Assembly: GCA_020152595.1 (NCBI GenBank)
Contig: JAIGNY010001807.1
Location: forward strand, 815,001-879,000
Length of the DNA: 64,000 bases
DNA from: Chiridota heheva
Taxonomy: Eukaryota; Echinodermata; Holothuroidea; Apodida; Chiridotidae
Direction: 5' to 3'
Of this stretch, positions 23,005 through 33,835 are shown in pieces (position 1 is the stretch's first letter; each line of letters starts with the position of its first letter). Both the position numbers and the translations under genes were made by a program. A model generated the notes under the pieces. That model saw only the letters and a list, made by a program, of their open reading frames with translations. It was not told the origin of the DNA and ran no database searches.

Positions 23005-23640
23005 TACAACAACGTTACTAAAGTATCCACATTTAGCAATGATAGTCAGTCAAACCGGTTGCGGTAAGACATAATTTATTTCAGATTTGCTGAGTACTCC
23101 CCAGGAGAATGGTGGTTATCTCAACTATTTTGAACATATTGTGATCATCTGCCCTACACTAAAGTGGAATCAAGCGCCAAAGCAGAAGGTGGGTATGGGA
23201 GGATGAAGAAATTGACCTTTGTAATTTGGATGTTTCTTTGGATGAACATTTAAAAATTATTATAAACTATTTGCAGGAGGAGAGACTTTTGTTTATAATT
23301 GAAGAATCTTCGGCAACCAAAAGTTAAAACTCAGGACTCATAAAGGTGAAAAATGCATGATAAGTGAGTTAGCCTTAGTAGTGGTCGACATGCAATGCAG
23401 AGTTGCTGGATTTTATCTCAAAAGTATAATAGCGTATTGAATGATTTTAGGGAACAGCTTAAGTGGTTGTGTTTATTTTACTGAAAGGTAGAAAAACTTT
23501 TGAAAACTGCTTGAAAGAAAATGTTGTTATTTCAGCTGAATCAACCAGAAGAAGTATAAATCGGATGTAAAAGCAAAGAAAACATGCAAAGCTTATTCTA
23601 AATACAGATCAAGCAACTAATTATGCTTTATTATGAGTTG
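23005..23640 (+). pseudogene. Polinton packaging ATPase (FtsK/HerA, A32-like), broken
   Basis: A Walker A motif reads MIVSQTGCGKT near 23040-23073 and is followed directly by a TAA stop (gacataa). After it come FISDLLSTPQENGG and YFEHIVIICPTLKWN, then a Walker-B-like LLFIIEESSATKS near 23287-23325. Polinton/adintovirus ATPases show the same G-Q-T-G-C-G-K-T, ICPT and Y-IID(D/E)CSA layout; they pump DNA into capsids. Downstream, SG-RHA and LSQ-YNSVL-like pieces are readable but interrupted up to about 23640. Several stops and frameshifts make it dead. It lies between the capsid-type gene and PolB, a usual place. Confidence 0.8.
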
Positions 23641-24074
23641 CTATCAACTTATCAAGCTACTTACAATAAATTATCAAGTTACTTACAAGCTCCTCACAAC
23701 ATTGAGCTCCCACAAAATGGAGAAAAACTAAAATAATACAGCATACAATTAGATATGTTTTATATATTCATAACAATACAAAATGTCATTACGTGCACAC
23801 AACAAGTGTAATTGGTAATTGTAATTGGTAAGAAAGAAACATGTGGAAGACCTGCTATGTATGATCAATGATGGCAGCATCGAGCAGTGATTAGAAATGG
23901 TAAACACCCCATAGTACCATGCCGCAAGTATAGGGTTGGTGTTTATTCTCAGACACAACTTTTCCGTGGTTGCGGTGGTAAAAGGGTTGTTGAAAACCTT
24001 ATGCGCATTGAAAAACAAGCTCATTTATACTTTCAAAAAGTTCTTGCCAAACTTTAAAATGATGTATTACCATT

Positions 24075-24215
24075 CTGTTGCGACACCTTATTAGAGGTAT
24101 GATATGTCATAGTATACAAACCTAGTGCGACACCCTATTAGAAACATAACATACCATAGTACACAAATCTGGTGCGACGACCTATTAGAGACATAACGTA
24201 CTATAGTATACCATC
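24075..24215 (+). repeat. Three direct repeats (~56 bp) inside the Polinton
   Basis: 'gcgac(a)ccttattaga..ataacatacyatagtayacaaa' occurs at about 24078, 24130 and 24175. It lies between the ATPase remnant and the proline-rich gene, in non-coding sequence. Confidence 0.75.
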
Positions 24216-24376
24216 GTTTGATGGAAAACTTAAATAAAACTGTACTGAGAAGAGAGAGGGTTGAGGCGTTGAGAAACTATGTGATTCAAAATAATATCCT
24301 CCTTGATAAATCATGAGGTAAAAGAGGAAATCACATTAAAATCGACTACATCAATGCCATCATCGCCCATAGGTAT

Positions 24377-24652
24377 ATGCCAGCTCGCAGACTGGTAAGA
24401 CCAATTCCCGCCCCCACAACGCAAAGGCTTGTTCCTGCTCCTAGAACGCAAAGGCCCAATCCAGCCCCAAGAGGTGTGAGGCCAATTCCAGCCCCACGCC
24501 TCCAGAGGCCCACAAACCCATCACCTCCACCACCACCTCAACAACCACCTCCACCACTATCCCGCCGAAGGCCCATTCTAGCCCCCAGACCTGTCCCCAC
24601 GACGAGGTTTAGACAGGCGCCCGGGGTGATTGGTGATTTTCTTCGTGGTTGA
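24377..24652 (+). CDS. Proline/arginine-rich Polinton protein
   Basis: A 91-codon open frame is built of PAP-x-x-x-R units (RPIPAPTTQRLVPAPRTQRP) and a poly-Pro stretch (PSPPPPPQQPPPP), with end RQAPGVIGDFLRG and stop TGA. Several Polintons carry a similar Arg/Pro-rich leader between the ATPase and PolB. The frame may have begun upstream (NYVIQNNILLDKS and IKIDYINAIIAHR are readable from ~24220 with one stop between), so the visible ATG may be internal. Low-complexity composition gives no functional clue; a nucleic-acid-binding or structural role is only a guess. It ends 3 bases before the PolB frame. Confidence 0.55.
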   Translation: MPARRLVRPIPAPTTQRLVPAPRTQRPNPAPRGVRPIPAPRLQRPTNPSPPPPPQQPPPPLSRRRPILAPRPVPTTRFRQAPGVIGDFLRG

Positions 24653-24655
24653 CAG

Positions 24656-27060
24656 ATGAACATCGCGGAGGGCCACTGGTCAAGTACCGATCCTCTAGCT
24701 TTCTTAAATGATGTTGGCACTGCGATTCATCGGAAAGTAGAAAAAGAGGTTGAAGACCTTCGTAGTATAAAATCTAAGTTAGCTCTTAGACTTGAGCTGA
24801 AAAAGGAAAATGCTAATGGAGAAACAGAATTTACAAGCCCAGTGCTTCGTAGTCATCAGATGGATGTCCTGCAAATGAATGAGATCGATGAAGCACTTAA
24901 CAACGCTTTCCCACGTATGATAGAATCTCCTGAGAAATGGACTCAGAGAGAGTCAGGATGGGTAGTGAATAGATCAGAGATCCTCTGGTTGAATATTGCT
25001 CACTACCAGTCACTCCGAGGTGGTTCCTACTACGATTTACCGAAAGAGATCAAAGCCACAAAGACCATCATTAATGTGGAAAACAGTGATGATAACTGTC
25101 TCCGTTGGGCTCTTCGATCTGCTCTGTTTCCAGCTGAGAGAGATCCACAAATATGTAGCAAGTATATCACAGAAGATGGGTTAAGCTTTGAAGGAATAGA
25201 GATTCCAGCCCCGCTTTCCCAGATCGAGAAGGATGAAAAACAAAACAATCTGGTTATTAACGTCTTGGTTGAGATAAAGGAGTGATCGTTCACAGACTCA
25301 GCAAACAAGACAAGAATATTCCAAGGATCAACCTTCTATTGATTGAGAAGGCATGTAAATTCCACTACATGTGGGTCAAAAGCCTCAATCGCCTGATCTA
25401 TGATCAAAGCACCCATCAAGAGCGTATAAGCACTTCTGCGAAAGGTGTCTACATGCAGACATGGCTATTCTAGGGAAGACCTGCTCGAGGCCCACAGATC
25501 TGATTGCATGGGAAATGGTCAAGCAGCTGTATACGCATCGAGATGCCGAAAAAAGGCGAAAACAGGCTGTCCTTCCATAACTATCACAAGCAGCTGCATG
25601 CGCCCTAAATAATCTATGCAGATTTTGAGGCGCTCACCCGCAAGATAGATGGCCTAGAATCCATTCCCAGGCAATCCAATACCCAAAAGTCGCAGCAGCA
25701 TGAAGCGTGTGGCTATGGGTTTGTAGTGGTAAGGTGTGATGGTCATACAGAGCCTTCCGTATCGAAGACCAAACGCAGCTGAGAAGTTCATTGAAGCTTT
25801 ACAGCAGGAAGAAACTAAGATCAAAGCAGTTCTGGCAAACCCTCGACCTATGATAATCACCAGAGAGGATTGGCGCGCACACTGGGCAGCACAGGACCGT
25901 CATATATGTAAAAACCTCTACATGGTGACTCTGACCGCGATCACTGCCATATCATAGGTAGGTACAGAGGTGCTGCGCACAATGCATGCAAGCTAGAGCT
26001 GCCCCTGAGCTCCAAACAACCCTAATCCCAGTTGTGTTCCATAACCTGCGGACTATAACTCTCATTTGATCATGCAAGCAATCAGCAAAGTTGAAGGAAA
26101 GATAACCTGCTTCTCCAACAAAATGGAGAAATATATATCCTTCTCCCTAGGTCAGCTGAGATTCATCGATAACGCACAATTACTGCTTACGTCATTGGAT
26201 AAACTGGTTGCGGCTAACGACTCTGATGACTTCCGTATCACAACTGAATATGAATCGAATGAGAAAAAGAGACAATTGTTATTGCGCAAGGGGGGTTACC
26301 CCTATGAGTATATGGATTCCTGGCAGCGGTTTGGAAGGGGAGGGGCAGGGGTTACCACCGCAAGACGCCTTCTATAGCAAGCCCACAGACAGACGAATGA
26401 ATATATTTCCAATGAGGGTTACCAACAGGAAGTTTTGGAAGCATTCAAATGTGATAACATGGGGGATTATCACGATCTATACCTGCGGCCTGATGTGCTC
26501 TTACTAGCTGATGTTTCCGAGATATATCGGAAGACTTGCTTGCAGCAGTATGGTTTAGATCCAGCACACTATTATACAAGCCCTGTATTGTCTTGCGATG
26601 CACTCTTCAAATATACAGGTGTAGAATTAGAACTGTTAACTGACTATCTGACTATAATATGCATCTGTTCTTTGAGAAAGGCATGAAAAGTGGTATTTCT
26701 ATGGTATCCAAGCGCTATGCTAAAGCCAACAATCCCTACGTCTCAGGCTATGACCCGTCCAAGCCTAAAACTCATATTCTCTACCTAGATGCAAATAACC
26801 TGTATGGTTATTTGCTACACGGTGTTCACAATGCATATCCACTTGCGCCGGACGCATGAAGGTGCAGAAGGAGTGGTTGTCAGGTTACCAGCAAGGGCTT
26901 CTAAACTCGTCAACTGAGGTTGAAAAGTTGGTTCCCAATCTCGGTGACAAAAAGCGCTATGTTGTGCACTAACGCAATTTACAACTCGACCTCTCTCTTG
27001 AACCAGAACCCATAGCTCGTTTTAAGGTGAAAAACAGAAATAAAAGCGTTATGATAAGTG
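24656..27060 (+). pseudogene. Polinton protein-primed DNA polymerase B, broken and 3'-truncated
   Basis: The first 209 codons (24656-25285) are intact and contain SGWVVNRSEILWLNIAHYQS, NCLRWALRSALFPAERDPQ and the Polinton-typical DGLSFEGI..PLSQI. After a frameshift near 25285 come HRLSKQDKNIPRINLLLIEK and a Cys-rich CERCLHA. Then follow DFEAL (exonuclease motif I, ~25620), NAAEKFIEAL (~25770), ISKVEGKITCFSNKMEKYIS (~26080), YEYMDSWQRF (~26310), DVLLLADVSEIY (~26495), and palm motif A YLDANNLYG (~26784-26810). YVVHYRNLQL-like sequence is readable near 26960, and then the element ends. The palm C motif (YxDTDS type) is absent. At least six frameshifts and several stops separate these blocks. 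The family replicates Polinton DNA from a terminal protein; this copy cannot. Confidence 0.9.
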
Positions 27061-27094
27061 CACCAGATCCCCCTTTTTTAATTTATATACTACT
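27045..27094 (-). repeat. Polinton right terminal inverted repeat
   Basis: It ends ...tttatatactact before flank aagggg and is the reverse complement of the left end, with a 7-base insertion. It directly abuts the broken PolB. Confidence 0.65.
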
Positions 27095-27199
27095 AAGGGG
27101 AAAACCACAAAAAAGTGACGTCATTTACAATCCTCAATCAATCCACCGAATCTAATGTCACGTAAATTATACCGTTATACCGCACAACACAATTCAACC

Positions 27200-27790
27200 T
27201 TCGGACAAGAACACCCTTTAAAAAGGGCTGTCGTGGCATTCAAACCTTTTACAGTTTGCACCAAAATTCCTCCCATTTTCGACCAAAGATCTTTTATTTT
27301 GGTCCCAAAATCTTCAATATTGACCCAAAAATCTGCACTTTTGTCAGTTTGGATATTTTCAAGAGCCACAGTCTACAAAATAGAACCAAAAATCTTTGAA
27401 TACGGAGGTGAAGTTCTTATCGTCAGGCAGTCATGGCCATGCGCGCATGGAAGCCATAATTAATTTTCAAAGTAATACAATTTTAAAATAAGCCTTTATC
27501 TTTTTGCCAACGCTACTTAGGAAAATCATGGGAAATTTTCATTAATTTTCATTGATTTTACAGGAATTTTTTTTTATTTTCAGGAAATTTTCTTCAATTT
27601 CTGCGTAATTTTCATGATTATTAAGGGAAATCTCCTTCATTTTCCTAGAAATTTCCTGCATCTTCGTGAAATCTTCTTCAATTTTCGGGAATTTTTCTTC
27701 AATTTCCAGGATATTTCTTCACTTTCCTGGAGAGCACTGTCAATTTCGAGAAATTTTCAAGAACTGTTGCCAAAATCGAACGAACTTTCA
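27200..27790. repeat. Degenerate T-rich repeats
   Basis: 'ttttcttcaatttc', 'ggaaattttc' and 'caaaatcttc' type words recur irregularly (denser at 27530-27760). This is old, strongly diverged tandem structure. Confidence 0.5.
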
Positions 27791-27799
27791 ACAAAATTT

Positions 27800-29380
27800 C
27801 AACTTTATGATAATAATTTCACAATTTGTCATCAAAATAAAGCATGCATGCAACCGGGAAGTTTTGGCGTGCCTCTTACTCATACGCGCGCCTCTGTCAG
27901 TCTGCCCTCCCTAATCTAAAACCGGCCCTCAGTCGGTTTCCTCAAAAACAAAAAGCAAAGAAAGATAACAAGGTGATGTAGGCATTAATTAATCTATCAT
28001 AAAATAAAATAGATACAATAAATAAAGGCGTCATAAATAATAGATTGGCCCCTGCTAAAAACAAGAAGAAAGGACACCCGCTTCCATCATATGCTATGTA
28101 AAAACAATAACAATCATCACCATTGATAATGATAAACTAATCCTAAACGTAATAAACAATACAAAAAATAATAATGATATCTGAATTTCCACGTTCCCTA
28201 TGCTTAAACGAATGTGAATACTTCTTCTTTCCGTAACTGCTCAAACACTAAAAGATTGAAATGCTTTACCGCCAGACCACCCGACATTGATATACATTCA
28301 CCAAGTCTAAAATGTTTCAAAGCTTAATTTAGCAAAAACTTAGCAAAAACTTGTTAACTAATTTTTCCTCAAACTTGTTACGCTCGGTTGTCATTCATGT
28401 TCAGAAGGATTTTTACGGACATAACCTGTAAGTTTGCAAAGCACCATTGGATGTTCATACAGTAATGTGCGCTATACTATAAGTTTCCATTACCTTTTCC
28501 TTAACTTATTCAGATTCAGATTCAGGTTGCAAGAATACTTCAGCAGATGGAAAGTGGCGTACCTACCCATGCTAACAATTTCTTAACTTAGCTGCTGAAT
28601 TTTTCGGTTAGACTAGCCTTGTTCATTTCAAATTTCAAATAATATCATTCTCCTTCATTATCTCTTTGTGACTCTTTAAAAAATATTTTGGTGTAAAAAA
28701 GAAATTCCATTATGTTTCGGAACAGTAAAATATCCAAACAATACTAATCTTCACATCACGTTTTATCGGATTGGCACCGGAACTTTTCGTCTGCATTCCT
28801 CAACGTTGCCAATTTACATGATTTTTGCGAATAAAAACAAAGCCATACATTTTTGAATCAGCATTGCTGAAATTTATTGTAGCGTCGTAACCATTAAAAT
28901 ACAATCTTCAATAAATAGCACTAAATTTGAAGTCCATATTCTCTTCATTTAATGAATTCTAAAAATTAATTCTCATTTAAAAGATGGAGGATTTTGAGCA
29001 TGGAGTTTGCAATAATTGACCTGTCGCGTCCTGAGGGCCACGACAGAAAATAAAAAAGGCCAAGTATACTTTACTTGTGTTTGGTTTCATGCATGATCTG
29101 AATGCAAAGTTACTATAAACATACCACATGATTCAACTTTAAAATCATGCATATATGCACATTAATGACCTATTGAAAAAATTCTGAATGAGAACAGTCT
29201 TTGGATTTCGAGGTAAATTTGTAGACTCAAAATATTGAATATTTCTGAAAAATCTATACCCTTGATTAAATTAGTCACTAAAATGATAAGATTCTATAAT
29301 TCAGCTAGAATCGTACTAGTTAAATAGGTACAATTAAAACACTCATTACCACCATTAAAACAAAAATCGAATATCTGTTT
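27800..29380. other. Intergenic AT-rich sequence
   Basis: No ORF or repeat shared within the window is recognised here. Confidence 0.5.
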
Positions 29381-29384
29381 GCAC

Positions 29385-29670
29385 CTGTGGCGGCGTCAGG
29401 AGTTTGGTCATGTGGGACAAAAAGAGGGACAATTTTGTCTCATGGGGGCGGGGATGGGCAGGGGTAGGGAAGGGGGAAGGAGGGGCAGGGGAGGGGAGGG
29501 GCGGGGATGGGCAGGGGTAGGGAAGGGGAAGGAGGGGTAGGGGTGGGGGGGGAATATAAATCAGACAAAATATGCCACTTTATAAAATTATCTATAGGGG
29601 CAAGTGAGCGAGAAAAGTGATCACGTGAGGGGGAAATGTCCACCATTCATCTCCCGTGGCGCCGCCACTA
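29385..29670. mobile_element. MITE with GTGGCGGCG ends and G-rich interior
   Basis: The left end (c)tgtggcggcgtcaggag and right end ctcccgtggcgccgccacta are inverted repeats (core 9-11 bases). The interior includes 29440-29550, a run of 'ggggatgggcaggggtaggg' repeats. A target duplication is not convincing. The end sequence resembles hAT-type MITEs. Confidence 0.5.
29440..29552 (+). other. G-quadruplex-prone G-rich tract
   Basis: More than a dozen runs of three or more G with 1-4-base loops lie on the + strand, including a partial duplication of 'gcggggatgggcaggggtagggaagggg'. A second G-rich tract lies at 30030-30066. Confidence 0.7.
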
Positions 29671-30666
29671 TTTCGCAGACAATTAAAAGCAAAGCTTTGA
29701 CATAAGGAAATGGAGTAATCTGTCAAAATTTATGCCCAAATTGGGTGTCTTGCGAATTTCATGGTGTTTCAATGGGTAGTGCTGTTATATATGTCCATAA
29801 TTCTTTAAAGGCAACAGACCTGTAATTTATAGTTTCCTCTTTGAGTTTTGTTTACACTTCATTTTTGTTCACACACCATAAAACTGCCAATCGGGCGCGA
29901 TTTCTCATTGGCAGGTCGATAACGATTTGTTACTCTATAGTCCAGGCTCGGCGAGGTTATGAATGGGCCCGGATATTGCATGCAGTGACGTTACCGTCGT
30001 CGGAAGAGTGCACGTGGCACGTGTGTGTGTGTTGGGGGAGAGGGGTGGGGGTGGGGGGGGGGGGGGGTGTCTAACCATAAATACTAATCAAACAATATTT
30101 TTTTTTGTAAAACCCACATTCTCTAAAACCGTTTTGACTTAATTCTGTTTACTTTTAACAGTTTATGGCAAACAAGATGGGCCAAAACGGAGAAATCTAG
30201 CTATGCCATCAAAGTAATCATGACGTCTCAAAAGTTTCCCTGCTGTTCTCATTTTTCTTAAGCTACACATTACATATTTGCTATAAACCTATTGGTTGAT
30301 AGTTTTCACGCTGCTATGCTGTACATTTTAAATCGAGCAAACGCCCTCCAAAAAAATAATATGCGTCTGTTATACATATTTGCAATCGTTCCGGTAAAAT
30401 CGATGGATACATTATACATTTGGGCAAAAGGTAGTGAAAGATGTCAAAAAAGAACATCCTTTAAGAATAAGTACGTCTTATTCCGGGCAAAGCACTTTAG
30501 TTCCCCTAGAAAATGATGAACTTATATATATATATGCCATCTGCCTATGGCAACAACAAGTTACAGGTAAACGTAAATGAGGAACTGTGTGCCCCATCTG
30601 TTTCTTCCTTGTATGTAATAAGTTGGGGCTCAGCCTCCTCCACATACGGTGACATAGTCACATAAC

Positions 30667-31154
30667 CAGTGGCGTAGCCAGAATTTTCATATTACGGGGG
30701 TAGTGGGGGGGGGGGGAGGCGAATTGAACCGACACGATATCTATTGGTGTAGTTGAGGTCACTTGGAGCGAAAAGCACTGGACTTGCCGGCGTGGGGTCC
30801 AGGGGCCCGCTTAAGGGCCCCTTGGCGGGGTCCAGGGGCGAAGCCCCGGGAGGGGTCGAGAGGGCAAAGCCTCCGGAAGCTCTCGCAGAATTGAAATTTT
30901 AAGGTCAAAAACGTATGCCACAACGCATACTAAGAAGGTGTATTATACAAGTCAAAATTCATGTCAAAGAGAGCTATAATACACCATATACAAAACACAA
31001 AATCATGAAAACGCATAATGTGGAAATTTAATGTTTTATTGTGTACGTTTCTCTCTCCCTCCCTTTCTCCCCCTCTCTCTCTCCCTTTATTGGGCCGTTC
31101 GTCACCCTCGCACCCATTTGGCTATCCACTGCACCCCATCTGGCTATGCCACTG
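30667..31154. mobile_element. hAT-like MITE, 488 bp
   Basis: The ends are CAGTGGCGTAGCCAG and CTGGCTATGCCACTG (14 of 15 complementary). The 8-base flanks are cacataac and cacttagc, six of eight alike, as expected of an aged 8-bp hAT target duplication. The interior contains 'ggggtccaggggcgaagccccggg' inverted motifs and no ORF of interest. Confidence 0.7.
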
Positions 31155-31159
31155 CACTT

Positions 31160-32580
31160 AGCCACACCCCAGGGCCTATTTGAAAGGATTTTCATAACAC
31201 CACTAACTTACAGAGATCGCGCCGAAAGGCGTCAACTAGAGGTTCGAGCCAGAAACTCGCGAAAAGAACGTAAGACCACCATAAATTAGGCTCTGCCACT
31301 CCCCACCCTCAACAAAAATAGAAAGAGGCAAATATCCATAGAAGTTTATATAAAATTAGTCAAATCTCTAGGCATACCTTTTGTCCAGACGTGCCACATG
31401 ACGCATGTGGTGTTTTACATATGCAATCGATCCTCATCAGCAAGAATCGGTGAGAGATGTTCATTGTACTCTTACTCTACCTGTTCAATGACGGCAAAAC
31501 CGCTAAATTGCCTGGATTATGATCTACCATTGTCCGATTTGGTTTGTGATGGAACTTTTTTCCGACCGGAAATTTCGAAATGAAACTAAGTCAGCAAACT
31601 AATTTGCTTGGATTTGATTTAATATTCCGACTAATCAAAATCCACGTCTTTCAAATTTTTCCCTGTTTCCGATTTTCGGGACTGCAAAATAAAAAAAATA
31701 AAAAAATATAAAAAAACAGCACAAAGTGAGAATTTTCTTTGAAATTTCGAGAATTGGAATAATAATGCAAGAATTCTCACGCTTCTAAGTTATTATAGCG
31801 TGATGCAATAGTTTTTATTAGAAATATGTAAAATAAATCAATGTAACTTCAAAGAAAAGTTATATTTCTTTGTATCTAATGTAGGCCGTACTGCGATGTT
31901 TAATTAAAAAAGACTCGGCACGGGAAGTATGAGGTTGAGTCAATGGTCTCCTATTTTCTATAAATTAATTTTCATTGATCTGAGTAATGGAATAAACATA
32001 ACCAACTAAACAAATTATTGCGTAGGTTTCTTTCTTGTAGTCTGCAATATCCGCAGTCACATAAAACCGATGTTCGTGTTCACAGTGACGTCATCGTATT
32101 CTTCCCAAACTCTTTAGAAATGTATAGAGACAGTGTAAACCTAGGAAACAAACTATTAACGTTCTCTCAGAATGTTTGAATTGCATTAGTCTGTAAGTAT
32201 TATTCTCTCATGTGAATTTAATGTTTATTGCGGTTGTTTGTTATACTTATGAACGGCCGGATGTGAATCACAGCAGTCAAGAACAACAAGACCTACAAAG
32301 AAATACACGACCATAAGATGTTTTTAACATTTGGTAGATCAAAGTTGCAAATTCCACTCTGACTTGAGGTGTTCTACATCCACAGCGTCGAAAGAGGGAG
32401 GGTGTGGTATCATTGGCGTATCCACGAGGGCATTGGGGTGCAGACCCAAAAGTTTCAGAAATAACGTTTTAAAGGTCACTTTGACCCCTAATATTTGGAG
32501 GTTGGCATTTACAGTCATGGTTGGACCCCCAATTGCGCTGGGGACAAACTTTGCGTTGGAAAACTTTTAATCGGAAAACG
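31160..32580. other. Intergenic sequence, nothing recognised
   Basis: AT-rich with an A-run at about 31688-31720. No shared repeat or ORF of note. Confidence 0.5.
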
Positions 32581-32586
32581 TTGTAG

Positions 32587-32735
32587 CTATCCAGTCATTA
32601 CCAATCAGAAGCCAGCATTGCTATGACGTCATAGCTCATTTGCATATACCTAATGTTGTCTTCTGATTGATTAATGACTGGATAGGCTTCTCGAATTTTA
32701 TCATACGACCGTCTCCTTTTTTGGAGGAATTGGTT
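32587..32735 (+). mobile_element. Palindromic MITE-like repeat, copy A
   Basis: The core 32587-32685 has its own inverted ends (ctatccagtcatt(a)accaatcag ... ctgattgattaatgactggatag). The adjoining 'gcttctcgaattttatcatacgaccgtctcctttttt' is also shared with copy B (34089-34240), which lies inverted. Confidence 0.75.
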
Positions 32736-32895
32736 TATATACGACCGTCTCCCTATTTTTTATTCATCGAGGGATACGGTCCCCTACCAGGGTTTGTTAA
32801 GGGGAAGAGAAGGGGTGGGGGTTAAAAACACACGGACACATAACACTTAACGTAAAAGTATGGACGTCACAAACGAATCTTAAAAATGAATTTTT

Positions 32896-32932
32896 CTCTT
32901 TCTTAAATGGGTTGATGGCTCTCAGAAGAGCC
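32896..32932 (-). terminator. Histone-type 3' stem-loop and purine-rich downstream element
   Basis: Read on the minus strand, aaaGGCTCTtctgAGAGCCatca is followed 12 bases later by AAGAAAGAG. The stem GGCTCT/AGAGCC is exactly the consensus of replication-dependent histone mRNAs. The loop keeps U at positions 1 and 3, and echinoderm histone genes carry a CAAGAAAGA element at a similar distance. No histone coding region precedes it, so function is unproven. Confidence 0.45.
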
Positions 32933-33406
32933 TTTGGATTCTATATCTGTCGTTCGATCTATTGACCTCCTGTATAGTCCCCTGATGTTGGCCGTTTCTT
33001 TTCTTCTTGAGAATATCTTGAATGGCCAAGTTGACTCGGTACGAGGTGGTTTCTCTTTTCCCAGGTGGTTTAGCCATACATATCTTCCTCTCATAGTTGA
33101 CAAAGCGATGAAATACCGGATTTCTCTTAGTGCGAGAACTCGTACGAGCTTTGGACTTGGTTGTTTTAACCCACTTGCTGTCACTAGTTGCAAGTTGCAA
33201 GTTCCAGTAGTAGTATGATCTTGACTCTGGTACCTCGGCGGTGTTCTGACGGCAGATTTCTTTCGTACTCTGTTGTCAAACTTGCGTGACAGACCGAACC
33301 GGTAGTAGGCTCTGATTGGGTCTCCCTCTCTTGTCAACATCATCCATTTAAACCCGTTAGAGAAATTAATCGTGGTGGTTGTCGATACCGGTAGGTATTG
33401 AGCCAT
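32903..33406 (-). CDS. Unrecognised basic 167-codon ORF ending at a histone-type stem-loop
   Basis: The minus frame starts MAQYLPVSTTTTINF at 33406 and runs to a stop at 32903. It is rich in Arg/Lys (KFDNRVRKKSAVRTPPRYQS; IFSRRKETANIRGLYRRS). A second, shorter minus frame at 32922-33200 is also very basic. I recognise no domain; ALREIR recalls histone H3 but the surrounding residues do not align, so I treat that as chance. Its 3' end overlaps a perfect 6-bp stem-loop of the histone mRNA type. It lies inside the interval bounded by the inverted repeat pair 32587-32735 / 34089-34240. It could be a diverged or dead gene or a chance ORF. Confidence 0.3.
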   Translation of the reverse strand: MAQYLPVSTTTTINFSNGFKWMMLTREGDPIRAYYRFGLSRKFDNRVRKKSAVRTPPRYQSQDHTTTGTCNLQLVTASGLKQPSPKLVRVLALREIRYFIALSTMRGRYVWLNHLGKEKPPRTESTWPFKIFSRRKETANIRGLYRRSIDRTTDIESKGSSESHQPI

Positions 33407-33644
33407 GACGTGTCTTATTCAATGTCCAAAGGTAAAGTGAAGTCGATGTCGCCGACGACGACGAGTGAACACACAATTACAATGACGAGGTCGTCGCCTG
33501 CGCAATCGGTTATGATAGTAACAATGCTAGCACGAAATGCCTAATACGACCCGGACGAGAACACAGGTACGACCTACGGACAGACATAACATCAACAACC
33601 AAGTCAATGTCCACAGCCTTTGATAACCAGTTGTGGTACACTGG

Positions 33645-33722
33645 CGTGTCTACGGCCAGCCCAGACTTGAACCCAGGGCCTCGTGGCCGGTAGACATGTA
33701 TGATAACCGCTACACCACAGTA
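33645..33722 (-). pseudogene. tRNA-derived sequence (SINE head or tRNA pseudogene)
   Basis: The minus strand reads gtggtgtagcggttatcat (A box) and ggttcaagtct (B box) at tRNA spacing. The T-arm and acceptor stems do not pair well, so it is not a working tRNA. Confidence 0.55.
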
Positions 33723-33835
33723 GGTAGATACAGTAGGTAGACAAAACGCTGTCTTTTTATGCTCTCCTTCGACCAATCAGCGATACCACCAACAGACCGA
33801 CCAATAAAAAAAAGAGAGAGATGGTCGTCATGTCG

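Larger units (their letters stand above)
18848..27094. mobile_element. Decayed Maverick/Polinton (adintovirus-like) element, 8.2 kb
   Basis: The ends are inverted repeats beginning AGTAGTATATAAA. Left: agtagtatataaa then aggggtgttctggcgcac. Right, read in reverse: agtagtatataaa, a 7-base insertion, then a(a)gggg..tctggtgcac. Polinton ends typically begin 5'-AG. Flanking hexamers are aaaggg (18842-18847) and aagggg (27095-27100), five of six bases matching, which fits the family's 6-bp target duplication. Inside lie an rve-type integrase, a packaging ATPase, a capsid-type protein, coiled-coil and membrane proteins, a proline-rich protein and a protein-primed PolB, a combination unique to Polintons. 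Known Polintons are usually 15-20 kb, so this copy is internally deleted as well as mutated. Confidence 0.88.

Noticed and set aside
32950..33200. Histone H3 homology from ALREIR and QLAT words
   Set aside because: The words are isolated and lie in different frames; flanking residues do not align to H3.
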